A stretch of DNA of 64,000 bases from Stutzerimonas stutzeri TS44 (GCA_000263395.1 AJXE01000006.1:62001-126000); one strand, 5' to 3'; positions 39,942 through 47,961 are shown, numbered from the stretch's first letter. Translations and numbers: made by a program. The notes: a model not told the origin generated them from the letters alone.

Positions 39942-41525
39942 TCAGTACTCCACCTGCAATTCGGCGCTGCGCGGTTCGGCCTGGCAGGCCAGCGCCCAGC
40001 CCTGGCGCACCTCGCTCTCGCTCAGCACCTGGTTGCTGCGCATGCTCACGCTGCCCGCCACCACGCGGCACTTGCAGGCGGCGCAGACACCCGAGCGGCA
40101 CGCGCTCGGTGGTTGCAGGCCGGCCTGTTCCATCGCCTCCAGCAGCACCTCGCCGCGCGGCACGTCCAGCTCGTGGCGGCGGCCGTCGAGCGCAACCCGC
40201 AGGCGGCTGCGGCGACCGCCCGCTGTGGCCGTCGGCGCTGCGGCGGCAAAGCGCTCCAGATGGATGCGCGCCGCATTCACACCCAGCTCGCCCAGCGCCG
40301 CGCTGGCGGCATCCATGAACGGTTGCGGCCCGCAGATGAAGGCGTCGGCCGCCGACCAGTCGGCGATCTTCGCGGCAATCGCCGGGCCACTCGGCACACC
40401 CTGCTCGGCATCGAGCCAGATGCGCAGTTGCAGGCGTTCGGGGTAACGCGCAGACCACTCGGCCAGCTCCTCGGCAAAGATCAGCGAGGCGGCATCGCGG
40501 CTGGCATAGAACAGCCGTACCTGCCCGCTGCCTTCGACCAGCGCCGCCTGCAGGATCGCCATCAGCGGCGTGATGCCGCTGCCGGCGCCGAGCAGCAGCA
40601 GATCGTCATCCAGGTTGCGCGGCACGAACACGCCGGCCGGCGGCAGCGCCTCGATGCAATCGCCCGTCTGCAGATTGTCCAGCAGCCAGTTCGACGCGCG
40701 GCCGCCGGGCACCCGCTTGATGGTGATGCGCAGTGCGCCATCCGCCTGCGGCCGCTGCGACAGCGAGTAGCAGCGCAGCAGCGCCGGCTCGGCGCCGGGC
40801 ACCCGCAGCGTGAGGAACTGCCCCGGCCGCGCGGCAAAGCGGGCGCGCAGGGCGGCCGGCACCTGCAGGGTGAACGAGCAGCTGTCGGCGGTTTCGGCCT
40901 GGCGCGAGGCGATGCGCAGACGGGTGAACTCACCGGCAACCGGCGCCGGCGACGATGCGGAAGAGGTCGTGCCCGAAGCATGTGTCGGCGCCGGTCCCGA
41001 GGCCGCAGCCGGTTTCGACTTGGGTACGCCACGCAGCATCGGCCACACCGACTTGCGGCGGAACAGCAGCACATAGCCGACATGCAGGCCGATCAGCCAC
41101 AGCCCCAGATTGGCGAAGAACTCGTGCACTTCCTCGGCATCGCCCATCCAGCCGACGAAATCGATGTCGCTGGCGGCGCCGAAGACATCCGGCCCGACAC
41201 CCGGCAGCGCGGCCAGCACGTCGCCGTTGTCGACCATGCCCAGGCCGATCAGGCTGGCGATGGCGAAGCTACCCAGCGCGCCGACCGTCAGCCACTTGCC
41301 GACCGCCGACAGTCCGGGCTTGCGCCGCTGGCCCTTGGGCGGCAGCAGTTGCGGGAAGCCGCGCAGGCGCAGCGGCACGATCAGCAGACGCCACACCAGC
41401 AACACGATCAGGCCGTAACCCAGCCAGTTATGCAGCGACTCGGCGTCGTCACCGCTGAGGTAGACGCCGAGGAAGAACCCGGCCAGCAGCCAGTGGAACA
41501 GACGGAAACGATTGAAAGCAGCCAC
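39942..41525 (-). CDS. Cytochrome b561-flavin reductase-[2Fe-2S] ferredoxin fusion
   Basis: A 527-residue three-module electron-transfer protein. Residues 1-165 form a Ni,Fe-hydrogenase/b561-type cytochrome with four membrane helices and candidate haem ligands His11, His32, His134 and His148. A Pro/Ser/Ala linker (168-196) leads to a ferredoxin-NADP reductase-like module with RCYSLSQRP (FAD) and LLLGAGSGITPLMAIL, then FICGPQPFMDAA (NAD(P)). The end is a plant-type ferredoxin with cluster cysteines 476, 481, 484 and 514 (CX4CX2CX29C). It could pass electrons from cytosolic NAD(P)H to membrane haem and on to periplasmic cytochromes. It is divergent from genes for SHP- and DHC-type cytochromes c, whose usual partner is a plain cytochrome b561. 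Confidence 0.9.
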   Translation of the reverse strand: MAAFNRFRLFHWLLAGFFLGVYLSGDDAESLHNWLGYGLIVLLVWRLLIVPLRLRGFPQLLPPKGQRRKPGLSAVGKWLTVGALGSFAIASLIGLGMVDNGDVLAALPGVGPDVFGAASDIDFVGWMGDAEEVHEFFANLGLWLIGLHVGYVLLFRRKSVWPMLRGVPKSKPAAASGPAPTHASGTTSSASSPAPVAGEFTRLRIASRQAETADSCSFTLQVPAALRARFAARPGQFLTLRVPGAEPALLRCYSLSQRPQADGALRITIKRVPGGRASNWLLDNLQTGDCIEALPPAGVFVPRNLDDDLLLLGAGSGITPLMAILQAALVEGSGQVRLFYASRDAASLIFAEELAEWSARYPERLQLRIWLDAEQGVPSGPAIAAKIADWSAADAFICGPQPFMDAASAALGELGVNAARIHLERFAAAAPTATAGGRRSRLRVALDGRRHELDVPRGEVLLEAMEQAGLQPPSACRSGVCAACKCRVVAGSVSMRSNQVLSESEVRQGWALACQAEPRSAELQVEY

Positions 41526-41665
41526 GACGGCGATCCTCCTTGTATGGATGCCGCCTTTGTATTCCCGCGAGCTGAAATGAAACTGAACGCCGCCGGCCGC
41601 CGCGGTTCAGCTTGGCGTAAGGCAACGCCCCTAGGCTGCGCTCATTCCCAACCGGAGAGCGCACC

Positions 41666-42073
41666 ATGAAAGCCCGCTGGATCGTCGTCCTGACCTGCTG
41701 CCTGAGCCTGCCAGCCCTGGCCGAAACCGAACACCCACTGCTGGCCGGCTACGCCGCCCAGGCGCGCCAGCAGGATGCGAACTTCGCCGGTTTCTCCGCC
41801 GAGCGCGGCAAGGCGCTGTACTTCGCCGAGGAGCAGCGCGACGGCAAGACCATGAGCTGCACCACCTGCCACACCGCCGACCCGCGCAAGCCCGGCAAGA
41901 CGCCCGCGCACCGCAAGGTCGATCCGCTGGCGCCGGCAGCCAACCCGGAGCGCTTCACCGACCTGAAGAAGGTCGAGAAGTGGTTCCGCCGCAACTGCGA
42001 CGACGTCTACGCCCGTGAATGCACCGCGCAGGAAAAGGGCGACTTCATCAGCTGGATCGACAGCATCAAGTAA
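41666..42073 (+). CDS. SHP-type (DUF1924) monoheme cytochrome c
   Basis: A 135-residue periplasmic cytochrome. MKARWIVVLTCCLSLPALAE is a signal peptide. The haem site is CTTCH (65-69). The pattern SAERGKALYFAEEQRDGKTM, TADPRKPGKTPAHRK and ANPERFTDLKKVEKWFRRNC fits DUF1924 and the sphaeroides haem protein (SHP), a high-spin cytochrome with an asparagine sixth ligand that can bind oxygen and NO. Two later cysteines (RRNC and REC) match the SHP disulfide. A GGAG precedes the ATG. It lies ten bases before the diheme cytochrome gene. SHP is a terminal acceptor of unknown substrate. Confidence 0.9.
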   Translation: MKARWIVVLTCCLSLPALAETEHPLLAGYAAQARQQDANFAGFSAERGKALYFAEEQRDGKTMSCTTCHTADPRKPGKTPAHRKVDPLAPAANPERFTDLKKVEKWFRRNCDDVYARECTAQEKGDFISWIDSIK

Positions 42074-42083
42074 GGAGCCCGCC

Positions 42084-42608
42084 ATGAAGATCGCACCCCT
42101 CGCTGCCGCCGCCGGGCTGGGCCTGACCCTGGTACTGGCCGGCCTCAGCTTCGCCGATGACGACGACCATCGCGAGCGCAAGGTCTACAAGCGGCCCAAG
42201 CGCCTGGCGCTGCCCAGCGACGCGCCGCTGGTGTGGCAGGAAGAATGCGCGGCCTGCCACATGCTCTATTCTCCCGGCCTGCTGCCTGCAGATGCCTGGC
42301 GCGAGCAGATGCGCACCCTCGACGAGCACTACGGCAGCAACGCCTCGCTGGACCCGGTACAGGAAAAGGAAATCCTCGACTTCCTGGTCCGCGCCTCGGC
42401 CGCCAACCGTCTGCCGGTGGAGCCGTCACCAAACGCCGGCGAGCCGCCGCGCATCAGCCAGACGCGCTGGTTCGAGCACAAGCACGACGAGGTCAGCGAC
42501 GCCAAGTTCGCCCGCGAGTCGGTCGGCGGCCGCTTCAACTGCGTGGCCTGCCATCGCGACGCGGAAAAAGGCGACTTCGACGAGGACCGGGTGAAGATTC
42601 CGCGCTGA
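42084..42608 (+). CDS. Diheme cytochrome c (DHC type)
   Basis: A 174-residue periplasmic protein. Residues 1-24 are a signal peptide, followed by DDDDH. Haem sites are CAACH (55-59) and CVACH (153-157). Spacing and the motifs WQEECAACHMLYSPGLLPAD, W(FEHKHDEV) and GRFNCVACHRDAEKGDFDED match DHC, the physiological electron donor to SHP in Rhodobacter. GGAG (42073-42077 region) overlaps the end of the SHP gene, so translation is probably coupled. In Rhodobacter, dhc, shp and a cytochrome b561 form one operon; here the b gene is divergent and fused to a reductase. Confidence 0.92.
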   Translation: MKIAPLAAAAGLGLTLVLAGLSFADDDDHRERKVYKRPKRLALPSDAPLVWQEECAACHMLYSPGLLPADAWREQMRTLDEHYGSNASLDPVQEKEILDFLVRASAANRLPVEPSPNAGEPPRISQTRWFEHKHDEVSDAKFARESVGGRFNCVACHRDAEKGDFDEDRVKIPR

Positions 42609-42619
42609 GGCAAAAATAG

Positions 42620-42646
42620 CCGGAACATTTCGCCAACCGTTGCGTT
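42620..42646 (+). promoter_or_regulatory. Predicted ECF-type promoter of the sigma factor operon
   Basis: GGAAC (42620-42624), 16 bases, CGTTAT (42641-42646). GGAAC is the standard ECF -35 core and the -10 is of the CGTTA/CGTCA class. It lies 60 bases before the sigma gene start, as expected for autoregulation. A second copy with the same 16-base spacer is at 44167-44193. Confidence 0.7.
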
Positions 42647-42705
42647 ATATCCATGCAGCAGCGCGGTCGGCAGCCGCACATGGGTTCAACCCAGTCGAGT
42701 GACCG

Positions 42706-43266
42706 ATGAACGACGACGAACAGGACCTCATCCAGCAGGCCGCGCGTGGTGATCGCCAGGCGTTCGGCACGCTGGTGCGCGTCCATCAGGCGCGGGTCTT
42801 CCACTTCCTTCGGCGCCTGCTCGGCAGCGCCGACGAGGCCGCGGACCTGACCCAGGAAACGTTCATCCGCGCCTTCCAGGCGCTGCCCAGGTGGCGCCCG
42901 GAAGCACGCTTGCAGACCTGGTTGCTGCAGATCGCGCGCAATGCCGCGCTGGATACGCTGCGCCAGCGGCAACGCTACGCCGACGTGGCGCCGGAGGCAC
43001 TGGCCGAGCCGGTCGATCCGGCGCCATCGCCGCTGAGCCGACTGCAGACCGGACGCGATCTCGCATTGCTGGAGCGCTTGCTGGCCCGCCTGCCCCACGA
43101 ACAGCGCGAGATTCTGCTGCTGCGCGAAGTGGAAGGACTGGCCTACGACGAACTGGCCGCCACGCTGCAGCTCAACGCCGGCACCGTCAAGTCGCGCCTG
43201 GCTCGCGCCCGCGAGGCGCTGCTGCACGGCTATCGCCAGGCCAACGGAGGCACCCTCGATGACTGA
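42706..43266 (+). CDS. ECF RNA polymerase sigma factor
   Basis: A 186-residue extracytoplasmic-function sigma factor. Sigma region 2 (about 20-95) contains HQARVFHFLRRLLGSADEAA, DLTQETFIRAFQAL and TWLLQIARNAALDTLRQ. Region 4 (about 125-178) has LPHEQREILLLREVEGLAYD and ELAATLQLNAGTVKSRLARA. Between the two is a Pro/Ala-rich linker. It overlaps the anti-sigma gene by eight bases, so the pair is translationally coupled. It is closest in style to RpoE/CnrH-like groups with zinc anti-sigma factors. Its likely targets are preceded by GGAAC-N16-CGTTA. Confidence 0.94.
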   Translation: MNDDEQDLIQQAARGDRQAFGTLVRVHQARVFHFLRRLLGSADEAADLTQETFIRAFQALPRWRPEARLQTWLLQIARNAALDTLRQRQRYADVAPEALAEPVDPAPSPLSRLQTGRDLALLERLLARLPHEQREILLLREVEGLAYDELAATLQLNAGTVKSRLARAREALLHGYRQANGGTLDD

Positions 43267-43687
43267 GCATCTGGACATGGCGACCCTGTCCGCCTACCTC
43301 GACAACGAACTCGACGCCGCCGCACAGCGCTACGCCGACGCCCACCTGGCGCTTTGTCCGCAGTGTCGCGCCACCCTGGCCGAACTCGACGGGCTCGGCC
43401 AGGGCTTGCGTGCACTGGCCTGCCCGGAGTTGCCGGCCGAGCTGCAGGCGCGTCTGCAGCGGCCCTTCGCGCCGCCACCCGTGCGCAGCTGGTGGGCCCG
43501 GCACTGGGCGCAGGGCCTCGGCGCCGCAGCGTCGGTGCTGCTCGGCCTGCTGCTCGGCTATGCCCTGCCCAGCCAGTCGCCGGGCAGCTCACCCAATCAA
43601 AACATGCTCGCCGTCCTCGGCAGCGCCCCACCCGGCGCGCTCTGCGCGCGCCCCGAATTCTGCTACCTGAAGGTAAACCTGAAATGA
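43259..43687 (+). CDS. Zinc-type anti-sigma factor with one membrane helix
   Basis: A 142-residue transmembrane anti-sigma factor. The cytoplasmic N-terminus carries the ZAS motif H29-x3-C33-x2-C36 (ADAHLALCPQC) in an anti-sigma helical domain that begins MTEHLDMATLSAYLDNELDA. One membrane span lies at about 82-105 (GLGAAASVLLGLLLGYALP). The short periplasmic tail contains two cysteines (LCARPEFCYLKVNLK), which could form a disulfide or bind metal. It is encoded between the sigma gene and the periplasmic sensor, overlapping both. Confidence 0.9.
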   Translation: MTEHLDMATLSAYLDNELDAAAQRYADAHLALCPQCRATLAELDGLGQGLRALACPELPAELQARLQRPFAPPPVRSWWARHWAQGLGAAASVLLGLLLGYALPSQSPGSSPNQNMLAVLGSAPPGALCARPEFCYLKVNLK

Positions 43688-44148
43688 GCAACACCACTCT
43701 GCGCAGCGCCCTGCTGCTGTCCATGCTGGTCAACGTCGGCGTGCTCGCCGGCCTCGGCTGGCAGAAACTCAGTCGCGATGGCCTGCCGATGCCCTCTGGC
43801 GCACCGACCGAGCTGTCGCGCGAACTGCAACTGAGCGCCAGCCAGCTGCAGCGCTGGCACGATGCCGAGGCGCCGTTCCTGGCCTACTTGCGCGCATCCA
43901 ACGCCAGCCTCGGCGAACACCGCAACCGGCTGATCGAGGCGATCTTCGCCGAACAGGTGGACCGCACGCTGATCGACGCCGAACAGGCGAAGATCGCCGA
44001 ACTGCAGAACGAACAGCAGCGTCTGCTCATCGACCAGCTGCTGCAGGAGCGCGAGATCCTCGAACCGCAGCAGCGCGCGCGGCTCGCCCAGGTGCTCACG
44101 CAGCAGTCGTTCGGCGCCGACAGCATCGAGCAACTGCACCGCAAATGA
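43684..44148 (+). CDS. Periplasmic heavy-metal sensor-like protein (CnrX/Spy fold)
   Basis: A 154-residue protein with an N-terminal anchor (LRSALLLSMLVNVGVLAGLG) and an all-helical periplasmic domain. TELSRELQLSASQLQRWHDA resembles the LTxxQ helix of Spy/CpxP/CnrX proteins, and the following helices are rich in Glu, Gln and Arg. CnrX-family proteins bind metals and release the sigma factor from the anti-sigma factor. The ATG overlaps the anti-sigma stop (ATGA). The only His residues are in RWHDA, GEHRNR and QLHRK; no cysteine is present. Metal specificity is unknown. Confidence 0.82.
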   Translation: MSNTTLRSALLLSMLVNVGVLAGLGWQKLSRDGLPMPSGAPTELSRELQLSASQLQRWHDAEAPFLAYLRASNASLGEHRNRLIEAIFAEQVDRTLIDAEQAKIAELQNEQQRLLIDQLLQEREILEPQQRARLAQVLTQQSFGADSIEQLHRK

Positions 44149-44166
44149 CGAATTGCACGGCGCGAT

Positions 44167-44193
44167 GGAACAAATCCGTCGCGCCTGCGTTAG
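44167..44193 (+). promoter_or_regulatory. Second ECF-type promoter, before the His-rich periplasmic gene
   Basis: GGAAC (44167-44171), 16 bases, CGTTAG (44188-44193), matching the promoter at 42620-42646 in -35, spacer length and five of six -10 bases. It lies 50 bases before the next start codon. Predicted to be used by the sigma factor encoded at 42706-43266. Confidence 0.68.
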
Positions 44194-44242
44194 AACATCA
44201 GGCGCCGACCTTTTCGCGGCCCGCTCAACAGGAGTCTTAGCA

Positions 44243-44725
44243 ATGATCCGCAAGCCCCACGCTCTCGCCTTCGCCATCATCCTCGCCGGCACCCTCGGCC
44301 ACGCCGGCACCAGTCTCGCCGCCACCAGCCATGACCACGGCCACGGCGAAGGCGCGCCGGCGCTGCAACTCGATGCCGGCAAGCGCTGGGCCACCGATGC
44401 GCCGCTGCGCCAGGCGATGGGCACCATCAACGACGATATGCGCCAGGCGCTGCCGGCGATCCACGAGGACCGTCTGCCCGCCGCCCGCTACGGCGAACTG
44501 GCCGAGACGGTGCGCGGCCAGGTCGCCTACATGGTGGAGAACTGCAAGCTGAGCGCCGAGGCCGACGCGCAGCTGCACCTGATCATCGCCCAGCTGCTCG
44601 CCGGCGCCGACGCCATGAGCGGCGCCCCGGCCGGCCAGCGCGACGGCGCGGTGACGGTGGTCGGCGCGCTGGGCGACTACGCCACCTACTTCGCCGACGA
44701 CAGCTTCAAGCCGCTGGAACACTGA
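44243..44725 (+). CDS. His-rich periplasmic protein (DnrO-like)
   Basis: A 160-residue secreted protein. A signal peptide (MIRKPHALAFAIILAGTLGH, cut near AGTSLAA) is followed by SHDHGHGEG, a likely metal-binding tail. The mature domain is helical and cysteine-poor: ALQLDAGKRWATDAPLRQAM and VAYMVENCKLSAEADAQLHL. This sequence type appears in databases under the name DnrO in gammaproteobacteria, but I know no demonstrated function. It resembles a four-helix cytochrome c'/c556 fold without a CXXCH. An ECF-type promoter precedes it, so it probably belongs to the envelope stress response of the sigma factor upstream. Confidence 0.75.
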   Translation: MIRKPHALAFAIILAGTLGHAGTSLAATSHDHGHGEGAPALQLDAGKRWATDAPLRQAMGTINDDMRQALPAIHEDRLPAARYGELAETVRGQVAYMVENCKLSAEADAQLHLIIAQLLAGADAMSGAPAGQRDGAVTVVGALGDYATYFADDSFKPLEH

Positions 44726-44835
44726 GCGCCTGCCGCGCTCAACTCTGGTCCGGCCGCGCCGGCGCAGCTAAAGCGCAGGCGCGGCCGGAGCTCGCGGGAA
44801 GGCACGCCTGCGATGTCCTTTTGCGAAAACGCGGA

Positions 44836-45216
44836 TCAGAGCAGGATCACACCCCAGACCAGGCCGACCAGGCACAGCGCCAGCAGTTGCGCGGCGCTGC
44901 CCATGTCCTTGGCCCGCCCGGAGAGCGGATGCAGATCGAGGGAGATGCGGTCGACGGTGGCCTCGATGGCCGAGTTGAGCAGCTCGACGATCAGCCCGAG
45001 CACCACCACGCCGATCAGCAGCGCGCGCTCGACGCGGCTGACGTCGAGCAGCAGCGCCACGGGGATCAGCAGCAGGTTCAACCACACCAACTGGCGGAAC
45101 GCCGCTTCGCCGGCATACGCGGCCTTGAGGCCGGCCAGCGAATAGCCGGCCGCGTTACAGATGCGCGCCAGCCCGCCGCGCCCCTTCAGAGCCGCGGCGT
45201 CGGCCTCAGATGACAT
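44836..45216 (-). CDS. dgkA: Diacylglycerol kinase
   Basis: A 126-residue inner-membrane enzyme that phosphorylates diacylglycerol released during lipid A and glucan modification. The start MSSEADAAALKGRGGLARIC precedes the conserved NAAGYSLAGLKAAYAGEAAF, then three membrane helices. The catalytic core is VVLGLIVELLNSAIEATVDR (E..NSAIE) with DRISLDLHPLSGRAKDMGSA. The longer open frame upstream overlaps inaA and is excluded; the ATG at 45214-45216 overlaps the inaA stop by 11 bases. It is the last gene of the colRS-methyltransferase-inaA cluster. Confidence 0.95.
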   Translation of the reverse strand: MSSEADAAALKGRGGLARICNAAGYSLAGLKAAYAGEAAFRQLVWLNLLLIPVALLLDVSRVERALLIGVVVLGLIVELLNSAIEATVDRISLDLHPLSGRAKDMGSAAQLLALCLVGLVWGVILL

Positions 45217-45925
45217 GCCGGTCGGCCTCGCCGGCCGCGTCGTGCGCGGCGAGCAGGCGCAGCCAGTCCTCGACAGGCATGTCCTGGCGGTGCCGATTGA
45301 GCTGGCGCATATCATGGTTGGCCGCGGCGCTGCGGCGCAGGCGGCGGCGGCTCTTCTCCAGATCGAGCAGGGCGACCTCGACCCAGGCCGCCTCGCCCGT
45401 GTCATGCACCTTGAGGAAGATGTGCTTGGGATAGCAGCAACCATGCTGCCAGCGCGCCTGGTGGATGCGGCTCAGCGCCACACCGACGGCCGCCAGCATG
45501 CGCTGGTGGAGCAGCGAGCCGTGGCGTGCGGCGAGGCCGTCGCGATACCAGTCCTGCAGGCTGACGAAGCCGTCCAGCTCAGCCGTGACCAGCAGCGCCT
45601 GCCACTGTCCGGCCTGCCGCCGGGTGCCGCAGTAGATCACCTGCGGCACGCGCACCCCGGCCCCGGCAAATGCCTGCAATGCGCGCAGTTCGCGCAGCGC
45701 GGTGGGCTGGCCGAACGGATGGGCGAGCGAGCGATACAGGTGGCCGACCTGGCGCTTGCAGAACAGCAGCGGCTGCCCGGCATCACGCAGGCGCACGCGC
45801 TGCACGCCGCTTTCGCCATCGCGGCGCTGGTTGGGCGCCTCGACCCATTCGCCCTGGGTATCCCACCAGCGCTGGAAGGTGCTGGTCAGACTTTCGCGGG
45901 CCGGCAATACGAGTGGTTGGCTCAT
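45206..45925 (-). CDS. inaA: InaA-like lipopolysaccharide kinase family protein
   Basis: A 239-residue kinase-fold protein. The ATG at 45923-45925 gives MSQPLVLPARESLTSTFQRW. VRLRDAGQPLLFCKRQVGHL supplies the ATP-binding lysine. PTALRELRALQAFAGAGVRV precedes the hinge. The catalytic loop is HQARWQHGCCYPKHIFLKV, with LLDLEKSRRRLRR as the DFG-like segment. It belongs to the WaaP/InaA/RIO-like family that phosphorylates LPS core sugars or acts as a pseudokinase. The position beside colS and a methyltransferase equals PA4378. Confidence 0.9.
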   Translation of the reverse strand: MSQPLVLPARESLTSTFQRWWDTQGEWVEAPNQRRDGESGVQRVRLRDAGQPLLFCKRQVGHLYRSLAHPFGQPTALRELRALQAFAGAGVRVPQVIYCGTRRQAGQWQALLVTAELDGFVSLQDWYRDGLAARHGSLLHQRMLAAVGVALSRIHQARWQHGCCYPKHIFLKVHDTGEAAWVEVALLDLEKSRRRLRRSAAANHDMRQLNRHRQDMPVEDWLRLLAAHDAAGEADRHVI

Positions 45926-45927
45926 GC

Positions 45928-46605
45928 TCACCCCCGCTTGCGCAGCACGTAGACCCGCCACATGGCGTAGCCGGGCAGGAAGTCGCGGTGCTCGAGGATG
46001 TCGAAGCCGGCCTCGGCGAACTCCGCCGCGATGGTCGAACGGGCGACGACGAAGCGGTTCTGGTTGTCCTTCGCCGGACGGCGGCGCTCCAGGCGCTTGC
46101 GCTTCCAGGCCTTGTAGTTGCCATCCACCCACAGCGAGACGATCAGCGTGTCGCGGGTGACGCGGTGGAACTCGCGCAGCATCGCCAGGCGGTGCTGCGG
46201 ATCGGCGATGTGGTGCAGCAGGCGCATGCAGAAGATGCAGTCGACCGCGTTGTCACCCATGTCGATGGCGAACGCCGAGGTCTGGAAGGTCTCCACGCGC
46301 TCGACCACTTCGCGCGGCTGCGCGCCCTGGGCGGTGGCCAGCATGTCGGCGGAATTGTCCGCGGCGAAGATCATCCGGCTCGGATGCTCGGCCAGCAGCG
46401 GCCAGAAGCGCCCGGCGCCACACGGCAGGTCGAGCACCAGATCGGGATCGCCGGCGACCTTCAGCGCGCGCCGCGCCAGCTGCTCGTCACGCCAGTGCGA
46501 CAGGCGCCGCGCCAGGCCATCCTGGTGCTTGTGCAGGTACTGATGGGCGTGCTCGCGGTCGTACTTGCGCGAGAACTCCAGTTCGACAGGGCTCGATCGG
46601 GTCAT
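45928..46605 (-). CDS. warA: SAM-dependent methyltransferase (WarA-like, PA4379 type)
   Basis: A 225-residue class I methyltransferase. Motif I is LVLDLPCGAGRFWPLLAEHP (about 57-76); FAADNSADMLATAQ is motif II and LLHHIADPQHRLAMLREFHR motif post-III. It starts MTRSSPVELEFSRKYDREHA. In P. aeruginosa the colS-linked methyltransferase WarA interacts with the LPS machinery, and with the same neighbours here (colRS and inaA) that name is likely. It lies two bases before inaA and is probably co-transcribed with colRS. Confidence 0.85.
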   Translation of the reverse strand: MTRSSPVELEFSRKYDREHAHQYLHKHQDGLARRLSHWRDEQLARRALKVAGDPDLVLDLPCGAGRFWPLLAEHPSRMIFAADNSADMLATAQGAQPREVVERVETFQTSAFAIDMGDNAVDCIFCMRLLHHIADPQHRLAMLREFHRVTRDTLIVSLWVDGNYKAWKRKRLERRRPAKDNQNRFVVARSTIAAEFAEAGFDILEHRDFLPGYAMWRVYVLRKRG

Positions 46606-46686
46606 GGCGGACGTTCCGATGGGGAAGGTGACGCCACACTAGCGAGGCCAGGATCAAGGCTCCGTCAAAGGGATGTGAAAAAAACG

Positions 46687-47961
46687 TCAAATGACGCGAT
46701 TCGCCAAGCGCACCCGGAAGCAGCTGCCCTGCGGCTCGCGCGACGTCATGCCGACGTCCCAGCCCTGATGCGCGCAGATCCGCTTGACCAGCGACAGCCC
46801 CAGGCCCAGCCCCTCGCCACGCCCCTCGGCGCCGCGCACGAACGGCTGGAACATGCGCTCCTGCTCCTCCAGCGGAATGCCCACGCCGCTGTCCTCGACG
46901 CGAAAACCGCCGTCGGCGAGCACCAGCGTCACGCTGCCGCTGTCGGTGTAGTGCAGCGCGTTGCGCAGCAGGTTGGACATCACCGTGCCGAGCAGCGTGC
47001 GGTTGTAGACGCCGTGGTCCTCGCCCTCGATCCTGAGCGCGAAGTCCAGGCCCTTCTCCGCCAGCAGCGGCGCCCAGCGTTCGCCCTGCTCGGTGGCGAC
47101 GCCGGCCAGCGTAGCGTCGCCGCCGAACGAGGCCTGCTCCGGCCGCGCGCGCGCCAGCAGCAGGAAGGTTTCCACCAGTTCGTGCATCTCCTGCGCGGCA
47201 CGCTGGATGCGCGCCGCCTGTCGCTGCGCGCGTGGCGGCAGCGCGGCCTGCTCGAGCAGTTCGCAGGCACCGAGCACCACCATCAGCGGCGTGCGCAACT
47301 CGTGGCTGACATCGGCGGTGAACAGCCGCTCGCGCTCCAGGGTCTGGCGCAACTGGCCGAAGGTACTGTCGAAGGCGGCGGCCAGGTGGCCCACCTCGTC
47401 GTCCGGGTACTGCAACGCCAGCGGCGGCGCCAGCGGATGCAGCTGGTCGCGATGGCGCACCTGCTTGGCCAGCCGGCTGACCGGCGCCATGACCTTGTCC
47501 GCCATCAGCCGCCCCAGTCCCCAGGCGCCCAGCACACTGAGCACGAAGCCGGCGAGCACCACGTTGAACAGCGCGTTCTCGCGGGCCTCGAACTCGTTCT
47601 GGTCCTCCATCAGCACGTAGCGCTCGCCCGCCCGGTCGCGGACGAACACGTAGAAGGCCTCGTCGTTGCGCACAAGCTCGGTGAACCCCGGCGCGAGCGC
47701 GGCGAGTTCTTCCGGCAGGCCGTACTGCGGCAAGCCGGAGGCGAAGAAGCGCGTGCTGGCATCCAGGCGCGGCGCCTGGCCGTGGGCCAGGTCGACGTCG
47801 AGCACGGTGTCCATCTCGCGGCTCATTTCCTCGGTGACCAGCTGCGCCTCGATGAAGTACACCACCGCCACGATGCCGATGGAAAACACGCCACTGACCA
47901 GCAGCGTCATCAGCGTGAAGGCGATGACGATGCGCCGGGCGAAGGGCTGTTTAGCGAGCAT
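46687..47961 (-). CDS. colS: Sensor histidine kinase ColS
   Basis: A 424-residue membrane kinase, from the ATG at 47959-47961 that overlaps the colR end (MLAKQPFARRIVIAFTLMTL). TM1 spans about 11-36 and TM2 about 129-150, with an approximately 90-residue periplasmic domain between. That domain ends with EARE (125-128), an ExxE pattern at almost the position reported for metal sensing in P. putida ColS. A HAMP-like linker is followed by the H-box FTADVSHELRTPLMVVLG (about 215-232), then N, G1 and G2 boxes (NLLRNALHYT, VEDSGVGIP, GLGLGLSLVKRI). ColS responds to excess zinc or ferric iron. Confidence 0.93.
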   Translation of the reverse strand: MLAKQPFARRIVIAFTLMTLLVSGVFSIGIVAVVYFIEAQLVTEEMSREMDTVLDVDLAHGQAPRLDASTRFFASGLPQYGLPEELAALAPGFTELVRNDEAFYVFVRDRAGERYVLMEDQNEFEARENALFNVVLAGFVLSVLGAWGLGRLMADKVMAPVSRLAKQVRHRDQLHPLAPPLALQYPDDEVGHLAAAFDSTFGQLRQTLERERLFTADVSHELRTPLMVVLGACELLEQAALPPRAQRQAARIQRAAQEMHELVETFLLLARARPEQASFGGDATLAGVATEQGERWAPLLAEKGLDFALRIEGEDHGVYNRTLLGTVMSNLLRNALHYTDSGSVTLVLADGGFRVEDSGVGIPLEEQERMFQPFVRGAEGRGEGLGLGLSLVKRICAHQGWDVGMTSREPQGSCFRVRLANRVI

